DNA of 64,000 bases from contig NW_025408671.1 of NCBI RefSeq assembly GCF_020360975.1, positions 4,092,001 through 4,156,000 of the forward strand. Direction: 5' to 3'. Source of the DNA: Hirsutella rhossiliensis. Lineage: Eukaryota > Ascomycota > Sordariomycetes > Hypocreales > Ophiocordycipitaceae. The translations under genes were made by a program, and so were the position numbers. Positions 1 through 11,646 of this stretch are shown here, piece by piece (within the stretch, counting starts at the first letter, position 1; each line of letters begins with the position of its first letter). The notes under the pieces were generated by a model that worked only from the letters and a program-made list of their open reading frames with translations, did not search any database and had not been told where the DNA came from.

Positions 1-596
1 CGTCTTGGGCAGGCGTCTTGGGCGGGCGGCCGGGCGGGTTGGAATGGAATTCGCAGATCGAGGAGTGTGTCGAGGGGGCGTTGTTGGTTCGGGACAAAGG
101 GTCAATCGGGAAAGGGGGGCGTCTGTTCTAAACCCAAAGGATGTCTGAGATGCGGCACCCGAGGGCCGTTCATGGATGAGATTTGCGGGGGCCGAGTCGG
201 AGTCGAGGTCGACGGAAGAGAGGAGCGAGAGGTGACGGCGAGAGAAGGAGAATAAGGGACGACGGAGATGGATTGATGAAGCAGGGAAATCAACCATCCG
301 GGCAGAGAGCGAGAGAGAGAGAGGGTCGAAACGGGAGGCGGAGCTGGCTGGGGCTGTTTTTCTTGTACCCTGAACATGTACTGTACCTACGCTGCATCTT
401 GACGTTACCTGCATCAGGTTGAGGCGAGCTGCGTACCGACTCTCGTGCTGTACTAACAGTTGTTGCAATGAGGGCCAGCCTCGCCCCGGTAGCCCAGTAC
501 CTCGAATCTGCTCTCGGATTCAACCTTGGTTCCCCCACCCCCCCTTTTCCCCTCCTCCCCAGTTCCTCGGGGGCTCTAGCAGGAGCCTCCCTGACA

Positions 597-641
597 CTGT
601 ACATGCCACTATACATGCCACTGTACATGCCACTGTACATG
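597..641. repeat. 12-bp tandem repeat (TGCCACTGTACA type)
   Basis: A 12-base unit is repeated about 3.5 times with one substitution. It lies in non-coding DNA and is built from the TGTACA palindrome. Confidence 0.8.
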
Positions 642-1051
642 CTGCCCCTACAAACACGGTACAGTACAGGCAGGCCGCCGCCAGGCATCTCCCCGGACCG
701 CTGGATGCTCTAAAAAAAGGTCGCGTCGGATAACTACACGGGTGACGGGGTTGGGCCTTGAGATCGCCATCCGGCTGCAGCTTCGCATCGGAGTGCAGCA
801 ATGTATCCATACCTGATTCCTTTGCTGCCCCGTCAGCCACTTGCCGGGAGCGCATTTCTGTCTCCCTTGCACGTCAAAATATGTCTCGCTGAGCTTTGCC
901 TTGGCAAGTCAGTACGTAGCAACTTTTATTTTGCTCCGCCTCAATTTCCCTGGGCCCAAGGTTCCCAAGAATCCATTGCGGCAATACCGTAACTTACGTG
1001 TCTAGATGAACGCATTTGCTTGACCGAAAACGCCAAGGCCTTCCCTGTCCC

Positions 1052-1096
1052 TCCCTGTCTGGTTTCCCTGTCTGGTCTCCCTGTCTGGTCTCCCTG
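1052..1096. repeat. 13-bp tandem repeat (CCCTGTCTGGTCT type)
   Basis: About three and a half copies of a 13-base pyrimidine-rich unit occur in non-coding DNA. No function is visible. Confidence 0.8.
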
Positions 1097-2495
1097 TAAT
1101 ATCACCGGGGCATGCCTGGGCTGGGCGACTCGAGGCAGCCCGCATGTTTCTCCAGCCGCGCGCCGCTGCATGCCATGCGGCTGCCGGCCGCGCCTGTCCA
1201 GCCCCTCGGGTCGGGAGCCGTGGATTTGGACAAGAGACGGCAGGCATAGATATACTCCGTCAGGGGTACGAGGGAAGAGGGTGGCGCCAAGCAAAGGGCT
1301 TGACTCCAATCAGTATGTATCCGTATATGTGAATGCCATCCGAGGACCACCCTCTGGAGCTCACGACGTCCCGCATTACCGGCCGTCATCTCGGCTTTCC
1401 AAGGGCCATGCCGCGCGAGTCGCCGCCATCAGCACAACCAGTCCCGGCGCATGCAATCAGCTGCTGTGTCCTGTGACAAGAAAAGGCGCAGAGCCCCCCA
1501 CAGCCGCCTGCAACCCCCCCAGCCGGCCAATCTCTCTCCATCTCCAGTGCTCCTGAGATTGGACGCGGTGGGCGGCGCCGCATTGGCCCCCCATGCGCTA
1601 AATGTACAGTCCATGTCGCCCGTACATGCACTGCCCACCGCCGCCGCGTTGCTCTATTTCCAGGTCATTTGCTGGTCCCAACCGCCTGCCCTTATCGTGG
1701 CTTGGGTGCAGTTGCATGTCCGAATCCGCCGTCTCGGGTCCCTTCTCGTCAAACGCGTCCCTGCACAGCTGTTCTCTCCTCGGGGCACTCTTCCGCACGG
1801 CGACGGCCATGCATCTACCTACAGTACAGTACATACAACAAGCTACACCTATAAACAGCACCCCCATCCGTAGGCCGTGGCTTTAGCTTTGTCATGCCCC
1901 TGGCTTCCCAATCTGTCGTCCGCCCAGATCCCTCCATCCTTGCTGCCTACCCTTGTGCCCACGTTTTATCCCCAACCGAGCTTTCTCTCTCGGAGCCACT
2001 GAAGGCCACGCCTCGCTCGCGTCGACAGTGCTTGTTTACAGAGTACTTGGTTCTCAAATTGAAGCCCCCTCTGCCCAGCTTTAAATAAAAAAATACCGCT
2101 ACATCCTTACACGCAAAGGTTCCTTCTGAATGCCACCCTCGCCGTCGCAGCCCCCCAGCATTGACAGCACTCCCAGCAAGCCCACCCCCGTGACCGAGCC
2201 CATACATGCATCCGAGTCCTCATCCCACCCTCTCAACACCATTTTTTTCTCCTTTCACTTGGGTCCCGCCGTCTTTTGAACCTAACCCCCAAGAATAACA
2301 CAAACAGAGCGTTACACGATCACAAGGGAACAGAGGTGAAAAGGACAAGGGGGACTGTGTGCCGTCTGGCACCTAATGTACAGGGGCAGCAGAGCGTTTG
2401 GTGCTGCCCCCATGCCCCGGAAATGCAGTGCTTTGCAATTGATCCTGTGCAGTCAATCTTGTAATCTTCCTCTCGCCAATCTCTTCGCCATTTCC

Positions 2496-3767
2496 TCATA
2501 CGTCCCATTCCTCCTCCTCTTCGGGGCCCTCGTCGTTGGTAAGGGCCGAGAACGAGCCGCCAAAGTTTTGGGGAGCCGGGGCTTTGGGTGGGCTCTTGTT
2601 GGTGCTGGCGGCGAGCTGCTTGGGCTGGGCCGCAGGTTGCGTCTGCACCTTCTCGTCGCCCGAGGAGACTGAGGGGGCCTTCTTGGCAGCCTTCTTGGAA
2701 GATTTGGTCGTCACTGTGTTCCAATCATCGGCCTCGTCCTTGAGCATCTCCATCTGTACCTCTTCGGAGGGGAGAGACGAGATCCAAGAGCTCTCCGACT
2801 TGGCGCCCGACGGCGGCTCCGTGGCTGACTGCTGCTTCACGGCAGTCGGGACCGCCTTCACCTGCGTGTCCAGGGGTTGGTGGAGGACGCCGGCGTCGGG
2901 CGTCTGGCCGGCGCTGGCGCCATTGGGTGCGCCCTGGATCCAGGCAGAGCTGGCTGGTTTGGCAGCCTGGAACAGGGAGCCGTCCTTGGCGGCACGGCCC
3001 TCGGCGATGCGGGCAGCGCGTCGCTGCTTCTCCTCCAGGGTCTTTCGCTCCTTTTCCGACTCCTCGCGAGCTGCCTTGGCAGCCTCGGCCTTCTTGCGGT
3101 TCTGGCGCTGCTTCTTCGACTCCGTCTTCTCCGGGGCCTTGGCCGGCTTGGACTTCTGTTTCTGGGGCTCGGCTCCGGTAACGCGCAGGACCGAAGGGCC
3201 GGCCGGTGTGGGCTCCAGCATGTCGCTGACGCCGCTCACGTCCGCTGGAGGGGTCTGAGGCGATGAAGGGGGCGATTGATCGTCATCGGCGTCGGCGCCC
3301 GTGGTCGAGGACGGGGCCGACGGGACCGACAACTTGTCCTCGGCGACGCGGTTCGAAATCTGGTTGGCGCGAGACTGCTTGACCGACTTCTCTCGCTGCT
3401 TCGCCCCTTCGGCCTTCGCGGCAAACTTGGTGCCTTCCTGCGCCTTGGCCAGCTGCCTGGCAAACTCGCGATTGTCGGCGCCGTCATCCGATTTGTCGTT
3501 AGGGACTGGTCTGGATTGTGTGCTGTGCTCTTCGGCGGTTTTGTCACGGGGCTTTTCTTTGGCGGCTTCTTGCACCTCAGAGGCGAAGCTCTCCATGCGC
3601 TGCTTCTTCTTCCTGTCCTCCTTGCGTGGCTCTTGGTGCGAGGGCTTGGCGCCCCTGGGCGCAGCGGGGGCGGTTCGTCTATTGGCCTTGTGTGTTGAGA
3701 CGTGGTAGAGTGCATATCCAACACCAATCAAGGTAGCGTAGCCACCAACAGTGTAGAGGTAGCTCAT
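2496..3767 (-). CDS. Membrane-anchored Lys/Ala-rich coiled-coil protein
   Basis: This is a single-exon frame of 423 codons. Residues about 5-24 form a hydrophobic N-terminal segment (YTVGGYATLIGVGYALYHV) that looks like a signal anchor. The rest is low-complexity and very rich in Lys, Ala, Glu, Ser and Pro, with a long charged, probably helical stretch around residues 215-265 (KKQRQNRKKAEAAKAAREE). The C terminus is acidic and ends in WDV. This layout, a short membrane anchor with a basic helical cytosolic tail, recurs in fungal ER-associated proteins, but I do not recognise a named family. The start is the first ATG, directly before the hydrophobic segment. The strand is supported by the sensible anchor-plus-tail architecture; antisense frames are Leu/Cys/Arg-rich shadows. 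Confidence 0.75.
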   Translation of the reverse strand: MSYLYTVGGYATLIGVGYALYHVSTHKANRRTAPAAPRGAKPSHQEPRKEDRKKKQRMESFASEVQEAAKEKPRDKTAEEHSTQSRPVPNDKSDDGADNREFARQLAKAQEGTKFAAKAEGAKQREKSVKQSRANQISNRVAEDKLSVPSAPSSTTGADADDDQSPPSSPQTPPADVSGVSDMLEPTPAGPSVLRVTGAEPQKQKSKPAKAPEKTESKKQRQNRKKAEAAKAAREESEKERKTLEEKQRRAARIAEGRAAKDGSLFQAAKPASSAWIQGAPNGASAGQTPDAGVLHQPLDTQVKAVPTAVKQQSATEPPSGAKSESSWISSLPSEEVQMEMLKDEADDWNTVTTKSSKKAAKKAPSVSSGDEKVQTQPAAQPKQLAASTNKSPPKAPAPQNFGGSFSALTNDEGPEEEEEWDV

Positions 3768-5761
3768 GGTGGGGAGGTTGAGTACTTGGGTTTTGGCCGA
3801 GGTGGCGGTCGTGCGTCGTAGTTACGTTCGATGATGCGGATCCCGAGGGGTCGAGACGACGATGGGACTCGAGTGGCCGCCTGGGTCGGGTGCAGCAAAT
3901 GCGGCCTACAAAGGGAAAAGGACGATGAGAGCAATGCGGAGGAAAATGGCGAACCTGGGGCCCGAGTTGCGTTGAGCGAGGCGCGTCGAAATGCAGGGCC
4001 CGGCCTGGTGTGTCGGTCAATCGAGTGGCCAGGCTGTCTTCAACGGGGGTGGCCCGTCTGCGGGACACGCAATGGTTCGTCAACCGCGTGGCGACTCAGG
4101 GGGTGGGAGAAGGGAGAGCCGAGGAGGAAACGAGGCCAGCAGGCAAGGGAAAAAGACGGGAGGATGGAGGGAGGGGGAAGATAGCGTGGTGAATAAGTAG
4201 GGAGAAGGAAGAGAAAATAATTTCACGGCGACCTGGTCGGAAGGTTGAGGCGCCTGTGGAGGAGGACCTGCCTACGAAATACCTTGGCCGTAATAACTGG
4301 TATAAGGGGGGGGGGAGGGATATGTACAGTACACGGTGGATACAGTAAGGCACGGTGTAGACTGTACAGTACGGCGAGGCATCCGGGCCCGTGGAACGAC
4401 GGCGGGTACGGACGTCAAGGGCAGTACCGCGACCAGCTTCGTCGTCGAGGGCTGCAGAGAAAGGGCTTCTGTGTGCAAAAGGGTTCGCGTGAGACGCGGA
4501 GCGAGGGCGGAGCGCGGTCGGCGAGCTGCCCTCGAGGGGGACAAGGGGAGAGAGAGAGTGTTCTCGTACAGTACGAAGTACAGGGCACCTCGGCAATGAC
4601 TAAGACGGGTTGTCCACCCGTCGGAGACCCTTACAGTGAAGCTGGTGGGGTTTGACGGAATGGGCACCCAGGACACGTCTCTGCTCCAGGCCGCCCCTGG
4701 CTGCTGCCGCCGGAGATGATTGCCCGATATTTATCGACCGATTGTCGTTGCTATGTACCCGGGCGAGCTCGTAAGCTCGTAGAGAGCGGGAGTCCGAGGG
4801 GTACCTGAGCACAGCACGAGCCAGCACTGAACTGAGGGAGGACAGATGAGGTAGGTGGCAAGTTAAAGCTCCTTGCCTGATTTCATACAGTGCGCAAGCA
4901 TGAGGCCATCTCTGCCCGTACAGGCAACACCACGTGATATGCCCAGGTATGCCATCTGCTGCTACCCGGGAGCCTTGACCGTTGCCCACTTCCGACTTGC
5001 AACGAGCTCAGACCCTGCCATGGCAACTTGCAGATAAACCAGCCAAGAGCATATTTACGACCTGCCTCTAAATACCCGTACGAAGAACTGGCGCGCAACA
5101 ATGGGCACAGGTGCTATGGCGAGAAAACTACGCGAAAACTACGCGCGCATCCACGACAAAGGCTCATTCCCACCTCGCAACAAGAGGACAGCCATTGCCT
5201 CGCCACACATGAATGGCGACGGCGCATTCGATCCGGAAATGTATGCATCTACAGTGAAGCACAGCAGCATTCGGGACGCTGCATGTTTGCCGTATGCCAG
5301 GTCCCGCGGAACCGGCCGGCCGGGCTCGCCGTTGGCTCCGGGACAGTTGACAGTTGGACACAGTCCACTCCTTTTCCTCTTCCCCTCCCCCACACACACC
5401 CGAGGGAGGGAGGGGAATCAACAATTGAGGGGCCCTCGGCTACCGACATACTTTTTTTCAAGCTTCAAACTACCTCCGTAGCTTTATTCTGCAATATCAA
5501 GGGCCCAAGAAAACGGTACAGGGTAGAGCTCCTCACGGCTTGTTGGGAAAGCACCGCCGAGTCTCTCGTGGCCGCATTGCAGTACGATATTGGTGCGAGT
5601 CCGCCCAAAGGAGTTCTGTACATGCTGCGCTCGCGCCGAGGTTCGGCCCACTGCGTCCGTCCCCTCACGCTCAACCTCCACCGTCATCACCACTCGCCTG
5701 TTTCAAAACCAGCTCCCAACTTGAGCAACGACGTTGGTTTCGGAGACAGCCATCCTACGAC
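3768..5761. other. Intergenic, divergent promoter region
   Basis: This lies between the minus-strand gene ending at 3767 and the plus-strand nucleoside hydrolase. No supported gene is present. It has three copies of GTACAGTAC (4324, 4364, 4566) and pyrimidine-rich stretches upstream of the hydrolase start. Confidence 0.6.
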
Positions 5762-7230
5762 ATGGCTCCTCACAAAATCATCATCGACACCGACCCAGGT
5801 ACGTCGTCGCCCCGAGACAGACACACGACCGTCTAACCTCACCCCGAGGTGTCGACGACATCATGGCCATGCTCCTCGCTCTCAGCGCCTCTCCCGACGA
5901 GCTCGACGTCGCCATGCTATCCGTGACATATGGCAATGTTCCCCTGCAGAGGTAAAGAACCTTGCAACGACCCGCCTGTCCATCTCTCGGCTCACACGCC
6001 CAGCTGCCTGCGCAACGTCGTCGCCCTTTTCCATGTCCTGGAAAAGGAGCTTGCCTGGAGAAAGCAGACCGGCCGCCTCGAGGGCTACGGCGCCATGAAG
6101 GCGTCCAAGCCCATCGTTGCCGTCGGCCCCGAGCACTCCCTCGAGGACGAGGTCCTCATGGCCGACTATTTCCGTATGTTGCCGCCCGAGCATGCAGGGT
6201 CCCGCGTTGCCAGTGGCTGATATCGACCGTCCCAGATGGGGAGGATGGGTTGCACAACGTCCACGACACGCATCCCCATCTATGTCCCGCCGACACTTGG
6301 AAGTCTCTTTTCCACAACGAGGCCGACGCCTCGCCCGACGACTCCGTCGTGTCGCCTTATTTCACGCCGTCAAAGCAGCCCGCCCATCTCGAGATTCTGC
6401 GCATCCTCCGCGAAAACCCCGTCGACACCGTCTCCATCCTCGCCGTCGGGCCTCTGACCAACGTCGCCCTCGCCGCCGCTGAGGATCCAGAGACGTTCCT
6501 CCGAGTCAGGGAGCTGGTGGTCATGGGTGGCGCCGTCCATGTCGAGGGGAACGTGACGCCCGTCGCCGAATTCAACTGCTATGCAGATGCCGTCGCTGCG
6601 GCTCGCCTCTATGCCCTCACGTCCATGACGCCGGCGTCCACGATGCCTCCCATTCCCGCAAAGCTCTCGACCCTTCCGCCGTACCCGCCCAAGCTGTGGC
6701 GCCAGCTCAGGCTGACCCTGGCCCCCCTCGACATCACCACCCCCCATTTGATCACAAAGAACTACTTTGCCGTGCGCATACAGCCGCACATTGATGCCGG
6801 CAGCCCGCTCGCCACGTGGACGTCGCACTTTATCAAGGGTGCATTTTCCAAGATTGAGTCGATGGAGGGTGACGGCAACGAGCCGGGCCTGTCCCTGCAC
6901 GACCCACTGACTGTCTGGTACATCTTGACGCGCGACGACCCCCTCTGGAAGTTTCCCGCCAAACTGGAGGACATCCGCATCGAAACCTCGGGCCAGTGGA
7001 CGCGAGGCATGCACGTCGTCGACAAGCGCCTGAGAGCAAAGCCCGCCGAGGCTGCAGCAGCGGTTTCTTCGGATCCTCGCGACGACGTCGAGGTGGTCAC
7101 GCTGGACGAGGTTCCCGGAGACACCATGGGGTGGCTGAGCGTCCGCAAGGGGAACAGGATCAACCGCATCATTGCATCGCCAGGCGAGGAGGTCTTCAAG
7201 GACGTCTGGATGAGTCGTGTGTTTGCCTGA
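5762..7230 (+). CDS. Inosine-uridine preferring nucleoside hydrolase
   Basis: The enzyme hydrolyses the N-glycosidic bond of ribonucleosides to ribose and base (purine/pyrimidine salvage). Four exons are inferred: 5762-5798, 5849-5951, 6004-6173 and 6236-7230, with introns of 50, 52 and 62 nt. Splicing restores the family's N-terminal calcium and ribose-binding signature IIIDTDPGVDD, which the first intron interrupts. Further family features are TYGNVPLQ, the VGPLTNVALA segment, VVMGGAV and, near the C terminus, SLHDPLTVWY, which contains the conserved histidine region. The product is about 434 residues, slightly longer than bacterial members (about 310-340). There is no signal peptide, so it is probably cytosolic. 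The start ATG directly precedes the conserved beta strand. Confidence 0.93.
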
Positions 7231-7527
7231 GCCATGGAAGTGGGCGCTTCCTGAAGAGGCTTCGAGAGCGTCAGCAAGCCGTGGACGAGGCGTCAAGCTC
7301 CAAGCATCGCCAATCAAGGCTATCAAGGAAAGGAGGAAGAGGTCATGTAAAGTTCCATACCCTAGCGAAAGGCAACGAGGGCTCTGTAGAACGTTTTGTA
7401 TTTCCCCAGACTCCGTGACCATGCAAACAATTTCAACTCGTCGAAGCTAGACCAACTTCCATGTCATGCAGCCGAAACGCAAGGGCAGCTGGCGAAAAAT
7501 TCAGACGGCGCGGCAAGGGGAGCGAGG

Positions 7528-8000
7528 CTAAATGTGCTTGGTGGTTCCGATTGTCGAGCCTCTGACTTCCGACCAGTCGATGCTCTGGTCGAGCTTCTCG
7601 TCGACCAGCCCGACCGAACACACGCTGTCTCCGCGCACCAGGTATAGCCCCAACTTCACCTCGGCCGAGGGCTCCGGATCGTCTTGCTCTCGAATGACCC
7701 TCTCGACGGCCTCGGTCAGGACCTGCGGAAGCACGCGTGCGCGTCAGCTCAAGCGATACACGCACAGGCATACACAGCCGCAGGAGACGGGAAGTGACGA
7801 GGTAGAGAAGAAAGGAAAGGGGCGGCGTACAAGGTTGGTCGACTGATCGGCCGCGGCGAGGGTGCCGACCAAGATTCTCGAGTCGGCCGTCACGATCAGC
7901 ACCTTTTCTAGAGCGGGAGAGTTGGAAGTCAGCGCTGGACCGCCGCCGAGCTGGTTGGAGAGAGCTGCTGACTGTTCAGGTAGCCTCCGAGGGTGGCCAT
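7528..8000 (-). CDS. LSM8: U6 snRNA-associated Sm-like protein LSm8
   Basis: LSm8 is the subunit that makes the nuclear Lsm2-8 ring, which binds the 3' oligo-U tail of U6 snRNA. Three exons are read on the minus strand: 8000-7973, 7907-7831 and 7722-7528. Together they encode about 99 residues beginning MATLGGYLNKK. The Sm1 motif is seen as KVLIVTADSRILVGTLAAAD and the Sm2 motif as LYLVRGDSVCSVGLVD. The C-terminal part IDWSEVRGSTIGTTKH is characteristic of fungal LSm8. The introns (65 and 108 nt) have normal GT-AG ends. The gene lies only about 0.8 kb from the U2 snRNA gene. Confidence 0.95.
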
Positions 8001-8821
8001 GGTCAGACGAGGGATGGGGTGGAAGCTGTCACAGGCCAGCGAAAAGGGTCGCCGGGGGGCGGTTTTCGAAGCTACTTCGTGGGGTGATGAAGCTGCTGCT
8101 GGTGGCGGCCGGGGTGGAGGAGAAGCTTCGGCCCAGGCAGCCTCGCCCGCCAAGGAAAAATCAGGCACAAAAGTGACTCGTGAGTCAAGGTACTCCGTAC
8201 CTACGATAATGTTACCCACGCCCGCGCACTGTAGTACCGCACTGTGCAAACGCAGACTGCTATTCAGACCTCGAGGTTCTGCACAGGCACGATGGGAGAC
8301 TCGCATGCAATGAAGCTCTTCCAGTGCGTAGTTTTGGTTGTAGAGAAGGCATCGCACCTGGATGATCCTGCTGCTTGTTTGGCGCGTGACGGCCAGGCGA
8401 GCTTCTACGGTCCGGGGGGACGCTCGTTGACGGGGAGAGCAAGCTTTGCTTCGGCTATCACTGGTCCTGGAATGGTGCAGTGCTACGCGTTTGGCGAGTG
8501 CTAGATTGAGCTTTGCCGCTGGCGAAGCTTGCTCAAGCTTGCTCAATCTCATCGCGTCACGACGCGTGGAACCGCTCATCCGCGAGCACAACACCGCCCA
8601 CTTCTCGTCAGGTCCATCGAGCTCTTTCACGCCCATCAGAAAACTAGTGACAGGAAAGCAAGCTGCTGATGCGTGAGCATAACGTCGCATTCACGCATCA
8701 CTCGAGCTCCCTTACGTTCAGAACAGACCACTTTGCACCACGGGGAATTTAACTGTTGCCGACATGCCACTTCTTCTTCACCGCACCGGACGCACCGGTA
8801 CGAGCAATGAAAAAGGATTGA
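8001..8821. other. Intergenic between LSM8 and U2 snRNA
   Basis: It holds the LSM8 promoter and the 3' flank of the U2 snRNA gene. One TACTCCGTA word is at 8191-8199. No coding exon is supported. Confidence 0.6.
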
Positions 8822-9018
8822 GCCCGCGTAGTTCGCGTCACCTGGAGGCAGTGTAATACCAGGGACACAGTGGGCGGCACCATGCGCAATGCGCAGAGGA
8901 TCCCACCCATATTCCAAAAATAAGAATAATCACGATTAGCCTCCTTAGAGGCCTTTCAGAGATTAAACTGAAAAGAACAGATACTACACTTGATCTAAGC
9001 CAAAAGGCAAAGAGAGCT
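8822..9018 (-). ncRNA. U2 spliceosomal snRNA
   Basis: Read on the minus strand, the sequence carries the near-invariant U2 5' region GCCTTTTGGCTTAGATC. It is followed by the branch-site-pairing segment GTGTAGTATC (complement of 8980-8989) and stem IIa/IIb sequences. A canonical Sm site ATTTTTGG lies at the complement of 8924-8931. Near the 3' end is the stem IV loop with CCTGG and CCAGG arms (8841-8863), the U2A'/U2B'' binding element. The RNA base-pairs with the intron branch site in the U2 snRNP. Both ends are approximate (plus or minus about 10 nt): the 5' end is placed at AGCTCTC just before GCC, and the 3' end at the closing CCGC/GCGG stem. The neighbouring genes LSM8 and PRP4 encode U6 and U4/U6 proteins. 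Confidence 0.93.
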
Positions 9019-9065
9019 AAGGAGAAAGGAAGAAAAGATTCTAAAATTCAGGCGGGCGCGGCAGG

Positions 9066-9073
9066 ATTTTATA
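9066..9073 (-). promoter_or_regulatory. Probable TATA box of the U2 snRNA gene
   Basis: TATAAAAT on the minus strand lies about 48-55 nt upstream of the predicted U2 5' end. Its position suits an RNA polymerase II snRNA promoter. This is inference from position and sequence only. Confidence 0.45.
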
Positions 9074-9282
9074 GCTGTAAAGAGTGGAGTCGGGCGGTGT
9101 GGGCTGGTGGGCACGGCAGAAATAATGACCAATCAAAGACTTCCTGAAGCCTGGATTTCCAGGCGCGAAAGTCTGCGACCAACAAGTGCGGGCACCTGCG
9201 CGTGCCCACCAAGGTACGTACACGCATTGGTTGGCTCTTGGATGCGAACTTTTTAACTTGAACCGTGGTATCACCGAATCAT

Positions 9283-9297
9283 TCAGCCGAAGGCTGA
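9283..9297 (+). repeat. Helitron 5' terminal hairpin
   Basis: TCAGCC-GAA-GGCTGA forms a 6-bp stem. It is the inverse complement of the hairpin at 15338-15350 at the other end and is matched by 52271-52285 in the short copy. Two ATAAGTTTCCCGA-like repeats follow at about 9312 and 9355. Confidence 0.8.
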
Positions 9298-9583
9298 CTC
9301 TACATCAATCCATAAGTTTCCCGAATAATGAGGGTTTGGTGCAGACAGGGGTCAATAAGTTTCCCGAGTTCTGATTGGCCCGAATTTTGTATGGACGGCC
9401 GCAAAACGTGCAACAATTGGATAACGGCTGCAAAAATGTGGGACTAGGTGTCTGTGGCCCGTAGCAACCCTGGTTTGTTTACTTGCGCGTCGCCTTGACG
9501 TGGAAACTTCGTTGAAGCAACGCGTCTTGATGCGTGGTTCGCGAAGTACTGAGTCCTAAGTCTACTCCCTCAAGGGCTTCAAG

Positions 9584-9739
9584 ATGGACTTGATTTCCAT
9601 CGTCTGTGCCCGCTGTGGCGAGGAGAAACCGGCGGGTGACTTCGTCAGCAAACGGAAGTCTGTTTGGAAGACCAAGAACTGCCTCGCCTGTCGTAGTCAG
9701 TGCAATTCTCATGTCAGCTCCGTCTTCCTCACTCCGTAA
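9584..9739 (+). pseudogene. Helitron N-terminal zinc-finger segment
   Basis: An ATG opens a 51-codon frame with CARCGEEKPAGDF and, 17 residues later, CLACR, a paired CxxC arrangement typical of a small zinc finger. The same block is kept in the short element at 52542-52660 (CIRCGEEKPAQDF and CLGCR). The frame ends at a sequence that also reads as a splice donor (GTAAGG). A GCTAAC branch site and CTCCAG acceptor follow at about 9753-9776, so the original gene may have spliced here into the next frame (9777-10082). Confidence 0.6.
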
Positions 9740-10488
9740 GGCCATTCAACGCTAACTAAATGAAGAACTCCAGATCCAGAGGCGCGACCTGACGTTGAGG
9801 AATCTCGCCGCCCGTCCTTCCTTAGCCGAGAGACCTGCTCCGAAGAGAACTGAAGGGAATGCTGGTCTATCGCCTTGCAACAGAGATCCGGAACCCGGCC
9901 CACATCGCCAGAGAAGCTACGGCAACTTCATACAACTAGGAGGTTATTCGGAGAAAGAGCCAGCCCCAGGTAGTGCTTGGGACGCCAATTCCACCAACCC
10001 AACAGAGCTCGCGGCTCTTCCGGACTCTTGCTCCCTCCCCCACCGTACAGCCAACGACCCATCCGATCGCCTCAGATTCTAGTCCGTTTACTGTACGAAG
10101 CATCAGCATAGCCGACAAAGATTACTCTTACCTAGCGTCTAGGTTCCACAAAGGTGGGAAGCACTCACAAGATGATGCCTCCAAGACTGGGGCGAGGGCC
10201 AAGCAGGCCGCTATCCAGCGCGGCCACCGTTCACGGCGTCGTGCAGGGAGATTGTGTCACCGACTCCACAATATCCCAACTCGGCGTCTTTAAAGGTTCG
10301 GAGGTTCCTGGAGAAGATATCCTTGCGCTGTGCTCGCAGTGGTTTGTTTGCGCTAACCACGGAACGTAGGTGCGAGTCAAGATCGACCGCAGCTGATTGG
10401 GCTTCCAGATGGGGATGAGGTAAGGAGGGAAGGACATGACAGCGGCCAGTTCTCTGAGTCCGATATTGACGCTGAGGACTACTTCAAC

Positions 10489-11646
10489 TTGCTGCTTTCA
10501 CCCGCTCGACCTCGCCGGTACCTCAAACAATTAGGGGTGGAGCCCGATTCCGATCTAGGGGACGAAGACGAGGACAGCGATGATGATTACGTGGATGGAA
10601 GCCCTCTTCGCCATCGCATGCGGCAGCCTTCGGCACAGCCAAGGCGTGGCGGCCGTGGTCCTGCCCCAGGTACAGGAGGGCGGCCGAGACAATCTCGAAG
10701 GCAAACTCGACCGTTGAGGCCGCCACGACGTGTTCGGAGCCCGGTAATGATTCCACCTGAACAGTCGGCGGTATTTCACGCACAAGATCCGGCGTGGAAT
10801 GGCGACCTCGACGCTTGCGCCTTGACTGACCGTGACAAGACCACCCTCCGCGAGTTCTGGACAAAGCTGGACAATGACCAAATGCAGTTTTGCAGTCGAT
10901 GCCAAGAGAGTTGGTTTCAGATGAATATCGATACCGACGGCATTTGTGCGCGTTGCTATCGAAAGGATGCGAAACGCGGCCCCCGCGAGCCGTATTTCTT
11001 CTCTGCGGATAATCAGCTCGACTTTGGCCCTGTGTCGGCCCGGTTGCCCGAGCTTACGCCTACCGAAGAGTCGTTGATTGCTCGCGTTCACGCCCACGTC
11101 AACATTATGCTTGTGCGAGGGCAGCAGTACAAATATCGGGGGCACGTCGTTCACTTCCTCCGCGAGGTTGGCTTAGTGTACAACCAGCTCCCGCTGTTGC
11201 CGCAGGAGTTGAACACTGTATTATTACGGCCTGCCAATACGTCGTCCCACGCCAATCTTAGCCGGCAATTCACCCGCCAGTTCCGTGTGCGCCGCCAGGC
11301 GGTTGTGATATGGCTCAACTACCTGCGGCGCCATCATCCTGGCTATCGATGCATCGTTATCGACGAAGAGCGGCTGAGCCAACTGCCTGAGAATGGCAAT
11401 ATCCTGGATGCAATACCCCAAAGTCAGGTGGAGGCTGCCGATGTTGGACCCGAGGAAGATCACGAGGCAGAGCCTGACCTAGAGGACGAAGCTGCGGTGC
11501 CGGACCTTTTGGCCAAGGACACGGAGCTCGATGCTCTGCGGGCTATTCTCACTAGAGAATCAGAAGCTGATGCAGAGCTTCCCACGAACGTCAGGCTCGG
11601 CCGCAACACGAGTTGCAGCTCCCGAATATACGGCACACGCCAATAA
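10489..11646 (+). pseudogene. Helitron protein, N-terminal region
   Basis: This open frame has a cysteine-rich module (CSRCQESWF and CARCYRK) and the segment LIARVHAHVNIMLVRGQQY, typical of the region preceding the Rep domain in fungal Helitrons. An acidic tail follows. The frame is lost near 11620, where the continuing protein (TPINEFNRSHALLSLAFP) is read in a different frame. It forms part of one interrupted transposase gene with the segments that follow. Confidence 0.75.

Larger units (their letters stand above)
1..2495. other. Left intergenic region, no supported gene
   Basis: No open frame here shows recognisable protein similarity or a convincing exon chain. It contains pyrimidine-rich tracts, two short tandem repeats (597-641 and 1052-1096) and three copies of a 9-base word of the GTACAGTAC type (378, 659, 1824). 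It probably holds the 3' flank of the minus-strand gene at 2496 and the flank of a gene to the left of the window. Confidence 0.6.

Noticed and set aside
5028..6098. A 356-codon frame running into the nucleoside hydrolase.
   Set aside because: It reads the promoter and then the wrong frame of the hydrolase exons; the spliced hydrolase explains the coding signal.
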